Assembly (NCBI RefSeq): GCF_041200175.1
Contig: NZ_CP165727.1
Coordinates: 3,385,501 to 3,449,500, forward strand
Direction: 5' to 3'
DNA from: Streptomyces sp. R33
Lineage (GTDB): Bacteria; Actinomycetota; Actinomycetes; Streptomycetales; Streptomycetaceae
Length of the DNA stretch: 64,000 nt
Part shown: positions 8,332 through 16,120 of the stretch, piece after piece
Numbering within the stretch: position 1 is the stretch's first letter
Layout: each line of letters starts with the position of its first letter
Translations under genes and position numbers: made by a program
Notes under the pieces: model-generated
What the model saw: only the letters and a program-made list of their open reading frames with translations
Told to the model about the DNA's origin: nothing
Database searches by the model: none

Positions 8332-8559
8332 GTGGAGGTCAAGATCGGCGTGCAGCACGCACCCCGGGAGATCGTGCTGGAGAGCGACTTGAGCGCCGAG
8401 GAGCTGGAGCGCATCGTCACCGCCGCGCTGACCGGTTCGGAGCCGCTGCTGAGCCTCACCGACAACAAGGGCCGCAAGGTCCTGGTGCCGGCCGACCGCC
8501 TGTCGTACGTCGACCTGGGCGAGCCGAGCGTGCGCAAGGTCGGCTTCGGCGCGCTCTGA
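8332..8559 (+). CDS. DUF3107 family protein
   Basis: A 75-residue protein beginning VEVKIGVQHAPREIVLES, the typical DUF3107 N-terminus; the mycobacterial member is a small antigen of about 9 kDa (TB9.4). No catalytic motif is visible. A GGAGGG ribosome-binding site precedes the GTG start. It follows the TetR gene by about 170 bases and ends at a strong hairpin, so it is probably the last gene of its transcript. Function is not established for the family. Confidence 0.9.
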   Translation: MEVKIGVQHAPREIVLESDLSAEELERIVTAALTGSEPLLSLTDNKGRKVLVPADRLSYVDLGEPSVRKVGFGAL

Positions 8560-8590
8560 CGCAGCGCGACCGGCGTCCGAGAACTGGGTG

Positions 8591-8624
8591 GAACGGCCCG
8601 GTGGTTGATCCCACCGGGCCGTTT
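8591..8624. terminator. Strong hairpin terminator after DUF3107 gene
   Basis: AACGGCCCGGTGG pairs perfectly with CCACCGGGCCGTT across a six-base loop (TTGATC) and is followed by TTTCCCTTTC. It lies 32 bases after the DUF3107 stop and fits an intrinsic terminator. Confidence 0.85.
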
Positions 8625-8689
8625 CCCTTTCTTCCGCTTCGGGTAGGACCGCAGTGAACCGGTTTGCCCCTGACCTGCGGGAGGCCCAC

Positions 8690-8992
8690 ATGCTGCTGAT
8701 GGAAGCGCTCGGCTCTGCCCTCCTGGGCCTCGCCCTGGCCGGAGTGGCCGTGCGGGTGCTCGCACAGCGGCTGCCGTCCCCGAGAGTGGTGCTGGTCAGC
8801 GGGATGCTGGGAGCGCTGTTCGGGGCCTACCTCACGCAGTTCGCGCTCGGCCCGGGGCACAACACGCTGACCGCGACCCTCATCGGCTCGGTGCTGGTGT
8901 CCGCGGTGGTGCTGTCGCTGCTGCTGCGTCCCGGCGGAGGGCCCCGGCGCTCATCCCACCGGGCTCCGTTTTCGCTCCCGTCGCAGGGCTGA
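8690..8992 (+). CDS. Small hypothetical membrane protein
   Basis: A 100-residue protein with three predicted membrane helices (about residues 5-22, 32-52 and 60-80) and a basic Ser/Pro-rich tail. The ATG at 8690 has GGGAGG 5 bases upstream; an in-frame GTG at 8654 is possible but less well supported. The pattern resembles GlsB/YeaQ-type small transglycosylase-associated membrane proteins, but I cannot confirm that. It lies alone between the terminator of the DUF3107 gene and a large hairpin. Confidence 0.7.
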   Translation: MLLMEALGSALLGLALAGVAVRVLAQRLPSPRVVLVSGMLGALFGAYLTQFALGPGHNTLTATLIGSVLVSAVVLSLLLRPGGGPRRSSHRAPFSLPSQG

Positions 8993-9045
8993 CCGGCCCC
9001 CGGACTCCTCTGGGTCTTCGGACTCCTCGGACTCCTCCGAGTGAC

Positions 9046-9095
9046 CACGTACGTCGGCCCCGGCGCGGGATTCCGCGCCGGGGCCGACGTACGTG
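9046..9095. terminator. Very long perfect hairpin (23-bp stem) between convergent genes
   Basis: Bases 9046-9068 pair without mismatch to 9073-9095 around a four-base loop GATT. It lies between the end of the small membrane-protein gene (plus) and the end of the ferritin-like gene (minus), so it can terminate both. The ends of the stem are ACGTACGT-type sequence and its core GGCCCCGGCGCGG. Confidence 0.85.
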
Positions 9096-9121
9096 CACGT
9101 GGGGACGAGCAGGTAAAACGA

Positions 9122-9880
9122 TCAGGCGGCGAGGCCCAGTGCGGCCATCCGCTTCGTGTGCGCCTTGGTGATCCGGGTGAACATCTCGCCGACGGCCGCC
9201 AGGTCGAAGCCGGCCGCCATCCCGTCCACGCCGCCGACCAGCATGGTGGAGAGCGCGTCGCGCTCGGCGACCACGCGCTGCGCCTGCGAGAGCGCCTCGC
9301 CCATCAGCCGGCGGGCCCACAGCGCGAGCCGGCCGCCGCAACGCGGGTCGGCCTCGATGGCGGCGCGCACCTTCTCGACGGCGAAGCCGCCGTGGCCGGT
9401 GTCGTCCAGCACGCTCACGACCAGGGCGCGGGTGTCGGTGTCCAGGTGGCTGGCGACCTCGCGGTAGAAGTCGCTGGCGATCGAGTCGCCGACGTAGGCC
9501 TTGACCAGGCCCTCCAGCCAGTCCGACGGCGCGGTCTGGCGGTGGAAGTCGTCGACGCCCTTGGCGAAGGGCTCCATGGCGGCGGTGGGCTCGGCGTCGA
9601 TCGCCGCCAGCCGGTCGCGCAGCCGCTCGAAGTGGTGGAACTCCGCGGAGGCCATCTTCGCGAGCTCGGCCTTGTCGTCGAGGGTGGGTGCGAGCTTCGC
9701 GTCCTCCGCGAGGCGCTCGAAGGCCGCGAGCTCTCCGTACGCGAGTGCGCCCAGCAGGTCCACGACGGCGGCCCGGTACTGCGGCGAGGCGGAGGCGGTC
9801 GCCCAGTCCTGGGCAGCGATCCCGGTCGCCTGGGCGGCGGCGCCGTCGTCGGAGAGCGATGCGTTTTCAACGGTCGACAT
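9122..9880 (-). CDS. Ferritin-like fold protein (MiaE-like)
   Basis: A 252-residue helical protein of the ferritin-like superfamily. A four-helix arrangement is suggested by the segments ALAYGELAAFERL, ASAEFHHFERL, YVGDSIASDFYREV and VLDDTGHGGFAVEKV; the Glu and ExxH residues in them could ligate a di-iron centre, as in the tRNA hydroxylase MiaE. Whether all ligands are present needs a structure-based alignment. It starts at ATG 9880 and is divergent from the helicase gene across 386 bases. Function unknown; MiaE-like activity on tRNA is only a possibility. Confidence 0.82.
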   Translation of the reverse strand: MSTVENASLSDDGAAAQATGIAAQDWATASASPQYRAAVVDLLGALAYGELAAFERLAEDAKLAPTLDDKAELAKMASAEFHHFERLRDRLAAIDAEPTAAMEPFAKGVDDFHRQTAPSDWLEGLVKAYVGDSIASDFYREVASHLDTDTRALVVSVLDDTGHGGFAVEKVRAAIEADPRCGGRLALWARRLMGEALSQAQRVVAERDALSTMLVGGVDGMAAGFDLAAVGEMFTRITKAHTKRMAALGLAA

Positions 9881-10266
9881 GCTCCGCACAATAGCCCGCC
9901 GGAACGCACTGCAAGGCACCGCATGCGGTCACTGTCGGTCCGCCTAAACGCGGCTACCAGGTGAATTCACCCGACACAGCTGCGCGATTCCGGGGTACAG
10001 TGGTAATGCGCCTGCCGGATACTCGGCGGGCCATCCGAATGAGGATGCCCGGTCGGTGGCCCGATCGGCTCCACCCGACCGCCCTCGGCGTGATGCGTAC
10101 GTCCATGCGTACCGCTTCTCCACGAGGGGCCCCCTCAGCGGCACAAGCGCTTGAGCGAAGGCTAGTGGTCCCGCGCAGCTTCGTATGTACGTCGCAGTAC
10201 TGCAAGCCAGGCACGGTACGACCCCCCTCGCCGCCTCGCGCCGCGTCTCACAGAAGAGGCAGCACC
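9881..10266. other. Divergent intergenic region / long leader of helicase
   Basis: The 386 bases between the divergent ferritin-like and helicase genes contain a perfect 12-bp palindrome GGTGAATTCACC at 9960-9971. Although an open frame continues upstream of the helicase core, its third codon positions are far less GC-rich than the gene proper, so I read it as untranslated leader. No tRNA or recognised riboswitch is visible. Confidence 0.55.
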
Positions 10267-12441
10267 CTGACTACGTTCCGAGACCTCGGGATCTTTCCCG
10301 AGACGGCCGAAGCCCTTGAGGCCGTCGGCATTGTGTCCCCCTTCCCGATCCAGGAGATGACCCTCCCCGTCGCCCTTTCCGGCACGGACGTCATCGGCCA
10401 GGCGAAGACCGGAACCGGCAAGACGCTCGGTTTCGGCCTTCCGCTGCTGGAGCGGGTCGTCGTCCCCGCGGACGTCGAGGCCGGCCGGGCCACGCCCGCG
10501 CAGCTCACCGACTCCCCGCAGGCCCTCGTCGTCGTCCCGACGCGCGAGCTGTGCACCCAGGTCACCAACGACCTGCTGACCGCGGGCAAGGTCCGCAACG
10601 TCCGCGTCCTCGCCATATACGGCGGCCGCGCGTACGAGCCCCAGGTCGAGGCGCTCAAGAAGGGCGTCGACGTGATCGTCGGCACCCCGGGCCGTCTGCT
10701 CGACCTGGCCGGTCAGCGCAAGCTCGACCTGTCGCACGTCAAGGCCCTCGTCCTGGACGAGGCCGACGAGATGCTCGACCTGGGCTTCCTGCCCGACGTC
10801 GAGAAGATCATCAACTACCTGCCGCCCAAGCGTCAGACGATGCTGTTCTCGGCGACCATGCCGGGCGCGGTCATCGGCCTGGCCCGCCGGTACATGACGC
10901 AGCCGACGCACATCCGCGCCACCTCGCCCGAGGGCGAGGGCGTGACCGTCGCCAACATCAAGCAGCACGTCTTCCGTGCGCACAACATGGACAAGCCGGA
11001 GCTCGTCTCCCGCATCCTGCAGGCCGAGGGCCGCGGGCTGGCCATGATCTTCTGCCGTACCAAGCGCACGGCGGCCGACATCGCCGAGCAGCTGGAGAAG
11101 CGCGGCTTCGCTTCCGGAGCCGTCCACGGCGACCTGGGCCAGGGTGCGCGCGAGCAGGCGCTGCGCGCGTTCCGCAACGGCAAGGTCGACGTGCTGGTGT
11201 GCACGGACGTCGCCGCGCGCGGTATCGATGTCGAGGGTGTGACCCACGTCATCAACTACCAGACGCCGGAGGACGAGAAGACCTTCCTGCACCGCGTGGG
11301 CCGTACCGGCCGCGCGGGCAACAAGGGCACGGCCGTCACCCTGGTCGACTGGGACGACATCCCGCGCTGGCAGCTGATCAACAAGGCGCTCGAGCTGGAC
11401 TTCCACGACCCGGTCGAGACGTACTCCACGTCGCCGCACCTGTTCGAGGAGCTGAACATCCCGGCCGGCACCAAGGGCATCCTGCCGCGCGCCGAGCGCG
11501 TGCGGGCCGGCCTGAAGGCCGAGGAGCTCGAGGACCTGGGCGAGACCGGCGGCCGCGGTGGCCGCGGTGGCCGTGGCCCGGCCGCCGCCGCCGCTGCGGT
11601 GGTCGAGGACCGTCCCGCCCGTACGCGCACCCCGCGCCAGCGCCGCCGTACGCGCGGCGGGGCCGAGCTCGGTGCCGAGGGCGCTGCCGTCACCCCCGTG
11701 GTCGAGGCCGAGGCCCCCGAGGCTCCGGCCGGCGACGAGACGCGCAAGCCGCGGCGCCGCCGGACGCGTTCCGTGACGACGGCTGCCGCCGCTGCGGCTG
11801 CCGTGGCCGAAGCGGCCCCGGTCGCGACGCTCGTCGAGGCCGCCCCGGTGGCCCCGGTCGCCGAGGCTCCCGCCGAGGAGGCCCCGGTCAAGGCGCGCCG
11901 GACCCGGACCCGCAAGGCCGCCGAGGCGCCGGTCGCAGCCGAGCCGGAGCTCCGGCAGGCCCCGCCGGCCGAGGCGGTCAAGGCCGAGCCCGTCAAGACC
12001 GAGCCGGTCCAGGCCGAGTCCGTCAAGACCGAGCCGGTCAGGGCCCGCCGGGTCCCGACCCAGAAGCCGGTCCTCGCCCAGGTGACCCCGATCGCCGAGG
12101 CTCCCGCCGCGGAGACGGTGGTCAAGGCCCGCCGGACCCGGACCCGCAAGGTCGTCGACGCGGCCCCGGAGCCGGACTTCCAGGTGGCCCCGCCGGTGGA
12201 GCCCCCGGTCAAGGCCCGCCGGACCGCCACCACCCGGACCCGCAAGGTCGCGGAGGCCGCTCCGGTCGCCGAGGCCGCCGTGGTGACCGAGGAGGCTCCG
12301 GCCAAGCCGAAGCGCACCCGGACCCGCAAGGCCGCCGCTGCCGTCGTCGAGGCCCCGGCCGCGCCGGCTGCCGACGAGGCCCCGGTGAAGCCGAAGCGCA
12401 CGCGGACCCGCAAGGCCGTCGTGGAGACCGCGGAGGCCTGA
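10267..12441 (+). CDS. DEAD-box ATP-dependent RNA helicase with repetitive basic tail
   Basis: About 724 residues. The helicase core (1-420) has FPIQEMTLP (Q motif), AKTGTGKT (46-53, motif I), PTRELC, DEAD at 164-167 (motif II), SAT at 195-197 (motif III) and HRVGRTGR (motif VI), so it is a complete RNA-dependent ATPase. The C-terminal 300 residues are low complexity: a GRGGRGGRG stretch, then at least five repeats built on (K/P)RTRTRK separated by Ala/Pro/Glu spacers, probably RNA-binding or disordered. The only start with a Shine-Dalgarno (GAAGAGG, 7 bases upstream) where coding bias begins is a CTG at 10267; upstream in-frame GTG/ATG codons lie in low-GC3 sequence. RhlE-type by context (mycobacterial Rv3211). 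Confidence 0.92.
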   Translation: MTTFRDLGIFPETAEALEAVGIVSPFPIQEMTLPVALSGTDVIGQAKTGTGKTLGFGLPLLERVVVPADVEAGRATPAQLTDSPQALVVVPTRELCTQVTNDLLTAGKVRNVRVLAIYGGRAYEPQVEALKKGVDVIVGTPGRLLDLAGQRKLDLSHVKALVLDEADEMLDLGFLPDVEKIINYLPPKRQTMLFSATMPGAVIGLARRYMTQPTHIRATSPEGEGVTVANIKQHVFRAHNMDKPELVSRILQAEGRGLAMIFCRTKRTAADIAEQLEKRGFASGAVHGDLGQGAREQALRAFRNGKVDVLVCTDVAARGIDVEGVTHVINYQTPEDEKTFLHRVGRTGRAGNKGTAVTLVDWDDIPRWQLINKALELDFHDPVETYSTSPHLFEELNIPAGTKGILPRAERVRAGLKAEELEDLGETGGRGGRGGRGPAAAAAAVVEDRPARTRTPRQRRRTRGGAELGAEGAAVTPVVEAEAPEAPAGDETRKPRRRRTRSVTTAAAAAAAVAEAAPVATLVEAAPVAPVAEAPAEEAPVKARRTRTRKAAEAPVAAEPELRQAPPAEAVKAEPVKTEPVQAESVKTEPVRARRVPTQKPVLAQVTPIAEAPAAETVVKARRTRTRKVVDAAPEPDFQVAPPVEPPVKARRTATTRTRKVAEAAPVAEAAVVTEEAPAKPKRTRTRKAAAAVVEAPAAPAADEAPVKPKRTRTRKAVVETAEA

Positions 12442-12460
12442 TCCCCGCTCCGCCGTCCGG

Positions 12461-12494
12461 TGGCCCCGGTCCCCTTCCCAGGGGGCCGGGGCCA
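12461..12494. terminator. Hairpin terminator after helicase
   Basis: TGGCCCCGG and CCGGGGCCA pair perfectly and are continued inward by CCCC/GGGG after a single bulged base on one side. It lies 20 bases past the helicase stop. Confidence 0.75.
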
Positions 12495-12543
12495 TCGGCA
12501 TACCCGGGCTGGACAGGCCCCTACGGGCCGGTAACCTCTGGCC

Positions 12544-13401
12544 ATGAGCAAGCCGCCCCGCCTCACGCTGCCGTCCGGTGCCCGCGCGCACGTCCTGTCC
12601 ACCGCCCGCGGCGGGTTCGCCGTGCACGAGGCCGGCGAGCCGGTCCGCGGCACCGCCCTGCTGGTCCCCGGTTTCACGGGCAGCAAGGAGGACTTCATCG
12701 GCCTCCTCGAGCCGCTGGCCGACGCCGGGTACCGGGTGGTCGCGGTCGACGGGCGCGGCCAGCACGAGAGCCCCGGACCGCGCGACGAATCGGCGTACGC
12801 GCTGGAGGAGCTGGCGCTGGACGTCCTCGCCCAGGCCGCCGCGCTGGGCGGGGGTCCGGTCCACCTGGTCGGCCACTCGCTGGGCGGGCTGATCGCGCGG
12901 GCCGCCGTACTGCGCGACGCGGCGCCCTTCGCCTCCCTCACCCTGATGAGCAGCGGGCCCGCCGCGATCTCGCAGGCGCAGCAGGAGCGCACGAGGCTGC
13001 TGGTCGCCGCCCTGGAGGCGATGCGCGAAGACATGGCGGGCGTCTGGACGGCGATGCGGTCGTTCGACCCCGAGGACGCGGTGCCCGACGCCCCCGAGCT
13101 CGCGGAGTTCCTGCGCGGGCGGTGGCTGGCCACGGTGCCCGAGCAGCTGATCGCCACGGGCCGGATCCTGGTTTCCGAGCCGGACCGGGTGGACGGACTG
13201 CGCGGCGTGGACCTGCCCAAGCTGGTGCTGTCCGGCGAGGTCGACTACGCGTGGCCGGTCCCGCTGATGGACGACATGACACATCGACTGGGCGCCGAGC
13301 GGGTTGTCGTACGCGGTACCGAGCACTCCCCCAATGCGGAGGACCCGCAGGTCACAGCAGGTGCGCTGGCCGCTTTCTGGGATGCCCACCCCCAGGTTTA
13401 G
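12544..13401 (+). CDS. Alpha/beta hydrolase
   Basis: A 285-residue alpha/beta hydrolase with the nucleophile motif GHSLGG at 110-115 (Ser112), an early VPGFTGSKED oxyanion region, a likely acid Asp in SGEVDYAWP and a general base His near 261 in RGTEHSPN. The substrate is unknown. It follows the helicase terminator and has its own start at 12544, so it is likely a separate transcript. Codon use is normal for the region. Confidence 0.88.
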   Translation: MSKPPRLTLPSGARAHVLSTARGGFAVHEAGEPVRGTALLVPGFTGSKEDFIGLLEPLADAGYRVVAVDGRGQHESPGPRDESAYALEELALDVLAQAAALGGGPVHLVGHSLGGLIARAAVLRDAAPFASLTLMSSGPAAISQAQQERTRLLVAALEAMREDMAGVWTAMRSFDPEDAVPDAPELAEFLRGRWLATVPEQLIATGRILVSEPDRVDGLRGVDLPKLVLSGEVDYAWPVPLMDDMTHRLGAERVVVRGTEHSPNAEDPQVTAGALAAFWDAHPQV

Positions 13402-13497
13402 TTAGCGAATGAAAAAATTTCCTTAGCGTAGGGAATGTTTGCCTCTTACACTTCGTTGGAACAGTGCAAGGAGAACACTGACGAAGGGAGAAGCCCC

Positions 13498-13650
13498 ATG
13501 CGCTTCGAGATTCTGCGCCTGGACGATGTCGACGGATCCGCCGTGGACAGCACCGTCGTGGACGCGGCCTCCGTCAACCGGATCGTGCAGCAGGCGGCCG
13601 CCGTAGGCCAGCGCATTCTGATCCGACCGGCCGAGAGTGCGTCCTCCTGA
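13498..13650 (+). CDS. Very small conserved-looking hypothetical protein
   Basis: A 50-residue protein beginning MRFEILRLDDVDG and ending in a basic/Ser tail. It has an AGGGAG ribosome-binding site 9 bases before the ATG and an AT-rich upstream region (13402-13460) with A and T runs unusual for this genome, which suggests a strong promoter. It ends just before a strong bidirectional hairpin. I do not recognise a domain. In-frame upstream codons to 13435 lack a ribosome-binding site. Confidence 0.72.
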   Translation: MRFEILRLDDVDGSAVDSTVVDAASVNRIVQQAAAVGQRILIRPAESASS

Positions 13651-13671
13651 CACCTCCGCACCAAGACGTCG

Positions 13672-13702
13672 ACGCCCCCGCACCGATCCGGTGCGGGGGC
13701 GT
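13672..13702. terminator. Bidirectional hairpin terminator
   Basis: ACGCCCCCGCACCG pairs perfectly over 14 bp with CGGTGCGGGGGCGT around a three-base loop. It lies between the small plus-strand gene and the convergent MarC gene and can serve both. Confidence 0.85.
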
Positions 13703-13743
13703 TCGCGTTACGCGGAGCGGCCAGGGAGCCGGTCGGGCGCCGG

Positions 13744-14349
13744 TCAGGCGCCGTGCACGACCTGGAGCACGCCGTTGATGATCTGCTGGACGGCGATCGC
13801 GGAGAGCATCATGCCGGCGAGCCGTGTCACGAGGACGACGCCGCCGTCCTTGATGACACGGATGATCACGAGCGAGTAGCGCATGGTGAGCCACAGCACG
13901 ACGTGCATGGCGATGATCGCCAGCCAGACCGAGACCTGGCCGGTGACGCCGTCCGCCTTCTGCACGGCGAGGATGACGGACACGATCGCACCGGGACCGG
14001 CCAGCAGCGGCATGCCGAGCGGGACGAGGGCGACGTTCACGTCTTTGGTCTGCTTGGGCTCGTCGGTCTTGCCGGTGAGCAGGTCGAGCGCGATGAGCAG
14101 GAGCAGCAGACCGCCCGCGATCATCAGCGCGGGGACGGAGACGTGCAGGTAGTCCAGGATCTGCTGGCCGCAGACACCGAACACGGCGATGACGCCGAAG
14201 GCCACGCAGACGGCCTGCCAGGCCATGCGGCGCTGCACCTTGGCGGGGCGGCCGGAGGTCAGGGCGAGGAAGATCGGCGTGATCCCCGGGGGGTCCATAA
14301 TCACAAAAAGCGTGAGAAATAGGGATCCGAAGACGGCGAAGTCGAACAC
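13744..14349 (-). CDS. MarC family integral membrane protein
   Basis: A 201-residue protein with six hydrophobic segments, the usual MarC (UPF0056) length and topology. Family landmarks include FLTLFVIMDPPGITPIFLAL near the N-terminus and the mid-protein PLGMPLLAGPGAI motif. The GTG start (14347-14349) lies 61 bases after the PHP gene. MarC proteins are inner-membrane proteins once linked to multiple antibiotic resistance but with no demonstrated transport activity. It is the last of four same-strand genes. Confidence 0.92.
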   Translation of the reverse strand: MFDFAVFGSLFLTLFVIMDPPGITPIFLALTSGRPAKVQRRMAWQAVCVAFGVIAVFGVCGQQILDYLHVSVPALMIAGGLLLLLIALDLLTGKTDEPKQTKDVNVALVPLGMPLLAGPGAIVSVILAVQKADGVTGQVSVWLAIIAMHVVLWLTMRYSLVIIRVIKDGGVVLVTRLAGMMLSAIAVQQIINGVLQVVHGA

Positions 14350-14410
14350 AGTGATGCCTTGCAGGAGAGAGGGGTGTTACGAAGAAAGAAGAAGGGGCGG
14401 CGAGGCGCGG

Positions 14411-15277
14411 TTACGCGCCGTTCGCTCCGCCGGCGCCCGGAACGGGGAAGGCCCCCGTCGCGCGGCGCGTGATCTCGCCGTAGATCTCGGGGTCGGTCGT
14501 GTACTCCCCGAGGCGGCAGGTCTTGCGGCTGCCGTGGTAGTCGCTGGACCCGGTCGCGAGGAGTCCGAGGTCGCCGGCCAGGGCGCGCAGCCGCGCGCGC
14601 GTGTCGGGGTCGTGGTCCATGTGGTCCACCTCGATCCCGTCCAGGCCTGCGGACGCGAGCGCGGCTATCGCGGACTCGGGTACGCACCGGCCGCGCTTGA
14701 CGGCTGCGGGGTGCGCGAAGACGGTGACCCCGCCGGCCGCCTTGACGAGGCGGATGGCCTCGAACGGGTCCAGCTCGTGCTTCTCGGCGTACGCACGGCC
14801 GCCGTCGGCGAGCCAGTCCGGCGTGAACGCGTCGGACACGGTGGGTACGACGCCCAGCTCGACGAGCGCGGTGGCGATGTGCGGCCGCCCGACGGAGCCT
14901 TCGCCGGCGATCCGGGACACCTGCTCCCAGGTGACGCCGACGCCGAGCTCCCGGAGCTTGCCGATCATGGCGTGGGCGCGGGGGGTGCGGTCGTCGCGGA
15001 CGAGCTCCCGCTCCCGCGCGAGCGCGGGCTCCTCGGGGTCGAAGAGGTACGCGAGCATGTGCATCCCGATGCCGTCGAGCCGGCAGGACAGCTCCATGCC
15101 GGTGACGAGGGTGAGCCCGTGCGGCACCGCGGCGAGGGCTTCGGCGTATCCCCCGACGGTGTCGTGATCGGTGATGGCGACCACGTCCAGCCCGGCGGCG
15201 GCCGCATTGCGGACCAGTTCGGCGGGGGTGTCGGTCCCGTCGGAGGCCGTGGAGTGGGCGTGCAGATCGATGCGCAC
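14411..15277 (-). CDS. PHP-domain metal-dependent phosphoesterase
   Basis: A 288-residue PHP-domain protein. The metal-binding motifs appear in order: DLHAHST at residues 4-10, TDHDT near 36, a GMELSC glutamate near 63, an FAHP histidine and the C-terminal SSDYHGS. Members act as 5'-nucleotide or oligonucleotide phosphatases/exonucleases (YciV/RNase AM type). The GTG at 15277 gives the standard N-terminus VRIDLHAHS. It lies between DUF6758-like and MarC genes on the same strand. Substrate is inferred only from family. Confidence 0.9.
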   Translation of the reverse strand: MRIDLHAHSTASDGTDTPAELVRNAAAAGLDVVAITDHDTVGGYAEALAAVPHGLTLVTGMELSCRLDGIGMHMLAYLFDPEEPALARERELVRDDRTPRAHAMIGKLRELGVGVTWEQVSRIAGEGSVGRPHIATALVELGVVPTVSDAFTPDWLADGGRAYAEKHELDPFEAIRLVKAAGGVTVFAHPAAVKRGRCVPESAIAALASAGLDGIEVDHMDHDPDTRARLRALAGDLGLLATGSSDYHGSRKTCRLGEYTTDPEIYGEITRRATGAFPVPGAGGANGA

Positions 15278-15386
15278 GGCCGGGGCTCCAGGGGTCTCGC
15301 GGGTACGGGGGGACACCCCAGGATACCGCCCGCCTGCCGCGCGGGCGCCACGCCACCCGACGCCCGGCCCCGGCAGGGGCTTTGGG

Positions 15387-15419
15387 GATGTCCGGCCGAT
15401 GTCCGGCCGATGTCCGGCT
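15387..15419. repeat. Three tandem 11-bp repeats (GATGTCCGGCC)
   Basis: Two exact copies of GATGTCCGGCC and a third ending in T occupy 33 bases and run into the stop codon of the DUF6758-like gene. It is a short tandem array, not a terminator hairpin. Confidence 0.8.
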
Positions 15420-16059
15420 ACGGACCCAGGACGCGCGGGCTCAGGGCGCCGCACGGGAGGAGTTCGACCTCGGCGCCCGCGTCCCGCAGGTCCGTCAGCA
15501 CCAGTTCGTCGTACATCAGCAGACCCGACTGCTCCGGCCAGACCACGGCCCACAGCCACAGCCCGCGCGCCTCGCCGGCGAACACGGCCCGGTCCTCCGG
15601 GGCTCCCTTCACGTGCCACAGCGGCGTCGGGCGGCCCGCCGCGACGACCTTGGCGTGCGGAGGGGCCGAGACGTCGATGTACGTACCGGGGTCGGGCCCG
15701 TCGATCCCCGCGTACCGCGCGCCGAGGCCGACCCCCAACTCCTCGGCGACCAGCAGCAGCTCCCCGATCCCGCCGAGCGGTCCGGGACCCGAGCAGGCCA
15801 CCGCCGTCGCGCGGCCCCCGCTGCGGTCGTCACCGGCCGCCGCCACCCCGGTGAACAGCCACCCCACCGGCAGCGGCCACGGCATCCACACCGGCACCTT
15901 CGCCCGGTTCACCACGACGCCCAGGCCCTCGACGCTGGGTGGGATGACGGGCTGCAGGGGGTGCACCGTGCCATGCACCGCACACTGCCACGAGTCGGAG
16001 AAAAGCCCGGGCGCCCTGACCCGGCCACCGCACTTCGGGCAACTTGGTTCGCCCCTCAT
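15418..16059 (-). CDS. DUF6758-like protein with zinc-ribbon N-terminus
   Basis: A 213-residue protein starting MRGEPSCPKCGGRVRAPG, with a CPKC knuckle at residues 7-10 and a later WQCAVHG that could supply Cys and His as the remaining metal ligands. The body is beta-rich with conserved-looking VPVWMPWPLP and GWLFTGVAAAG stretches. I recall this family (DUF6758) beside PHP and MarC genes in streptomycetes. It starts 61 bases after the suppressor-of-fused gene. No activity is known. Confidence 0.78.
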   Translation of the reverse strand: MRGEPSCPKCGGRVRAPGLFSDSWQCAVHGTVHPLQPVIPPSVEGLGVVVNRAKVPVWMPWPLPVGWLFTGVAAAGDDRSGGRATAVACSGPGPLGGIGELLLVAEELGVGLGARYAGIDGPDPGTYIDVSAPPHAKVVAAGRPTPLWHVKGAPEDRAVFAGEARGLWLWAVVWPEQSGLLMYDELVLTDLRDAGAEVELLPCGALSPRVLGP

Positions 16060-16120
16060 AAGAAGCCACGCTCCTCCCCGCCCGGCGCCCCGTCAAGACA
16101 CGATCACCCGTCCGGATGTC

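Noticed and set aside
10162..13389. 1075-residue minus-strand open frame, and a 654-residue one at 11256-13220
   Set aside because: They are antisense to the helicase and hydrolase genes, have Arg/Ala/Gly-rich composition without any domain, and arise from the lack of stop codons in GC-rich DNA.
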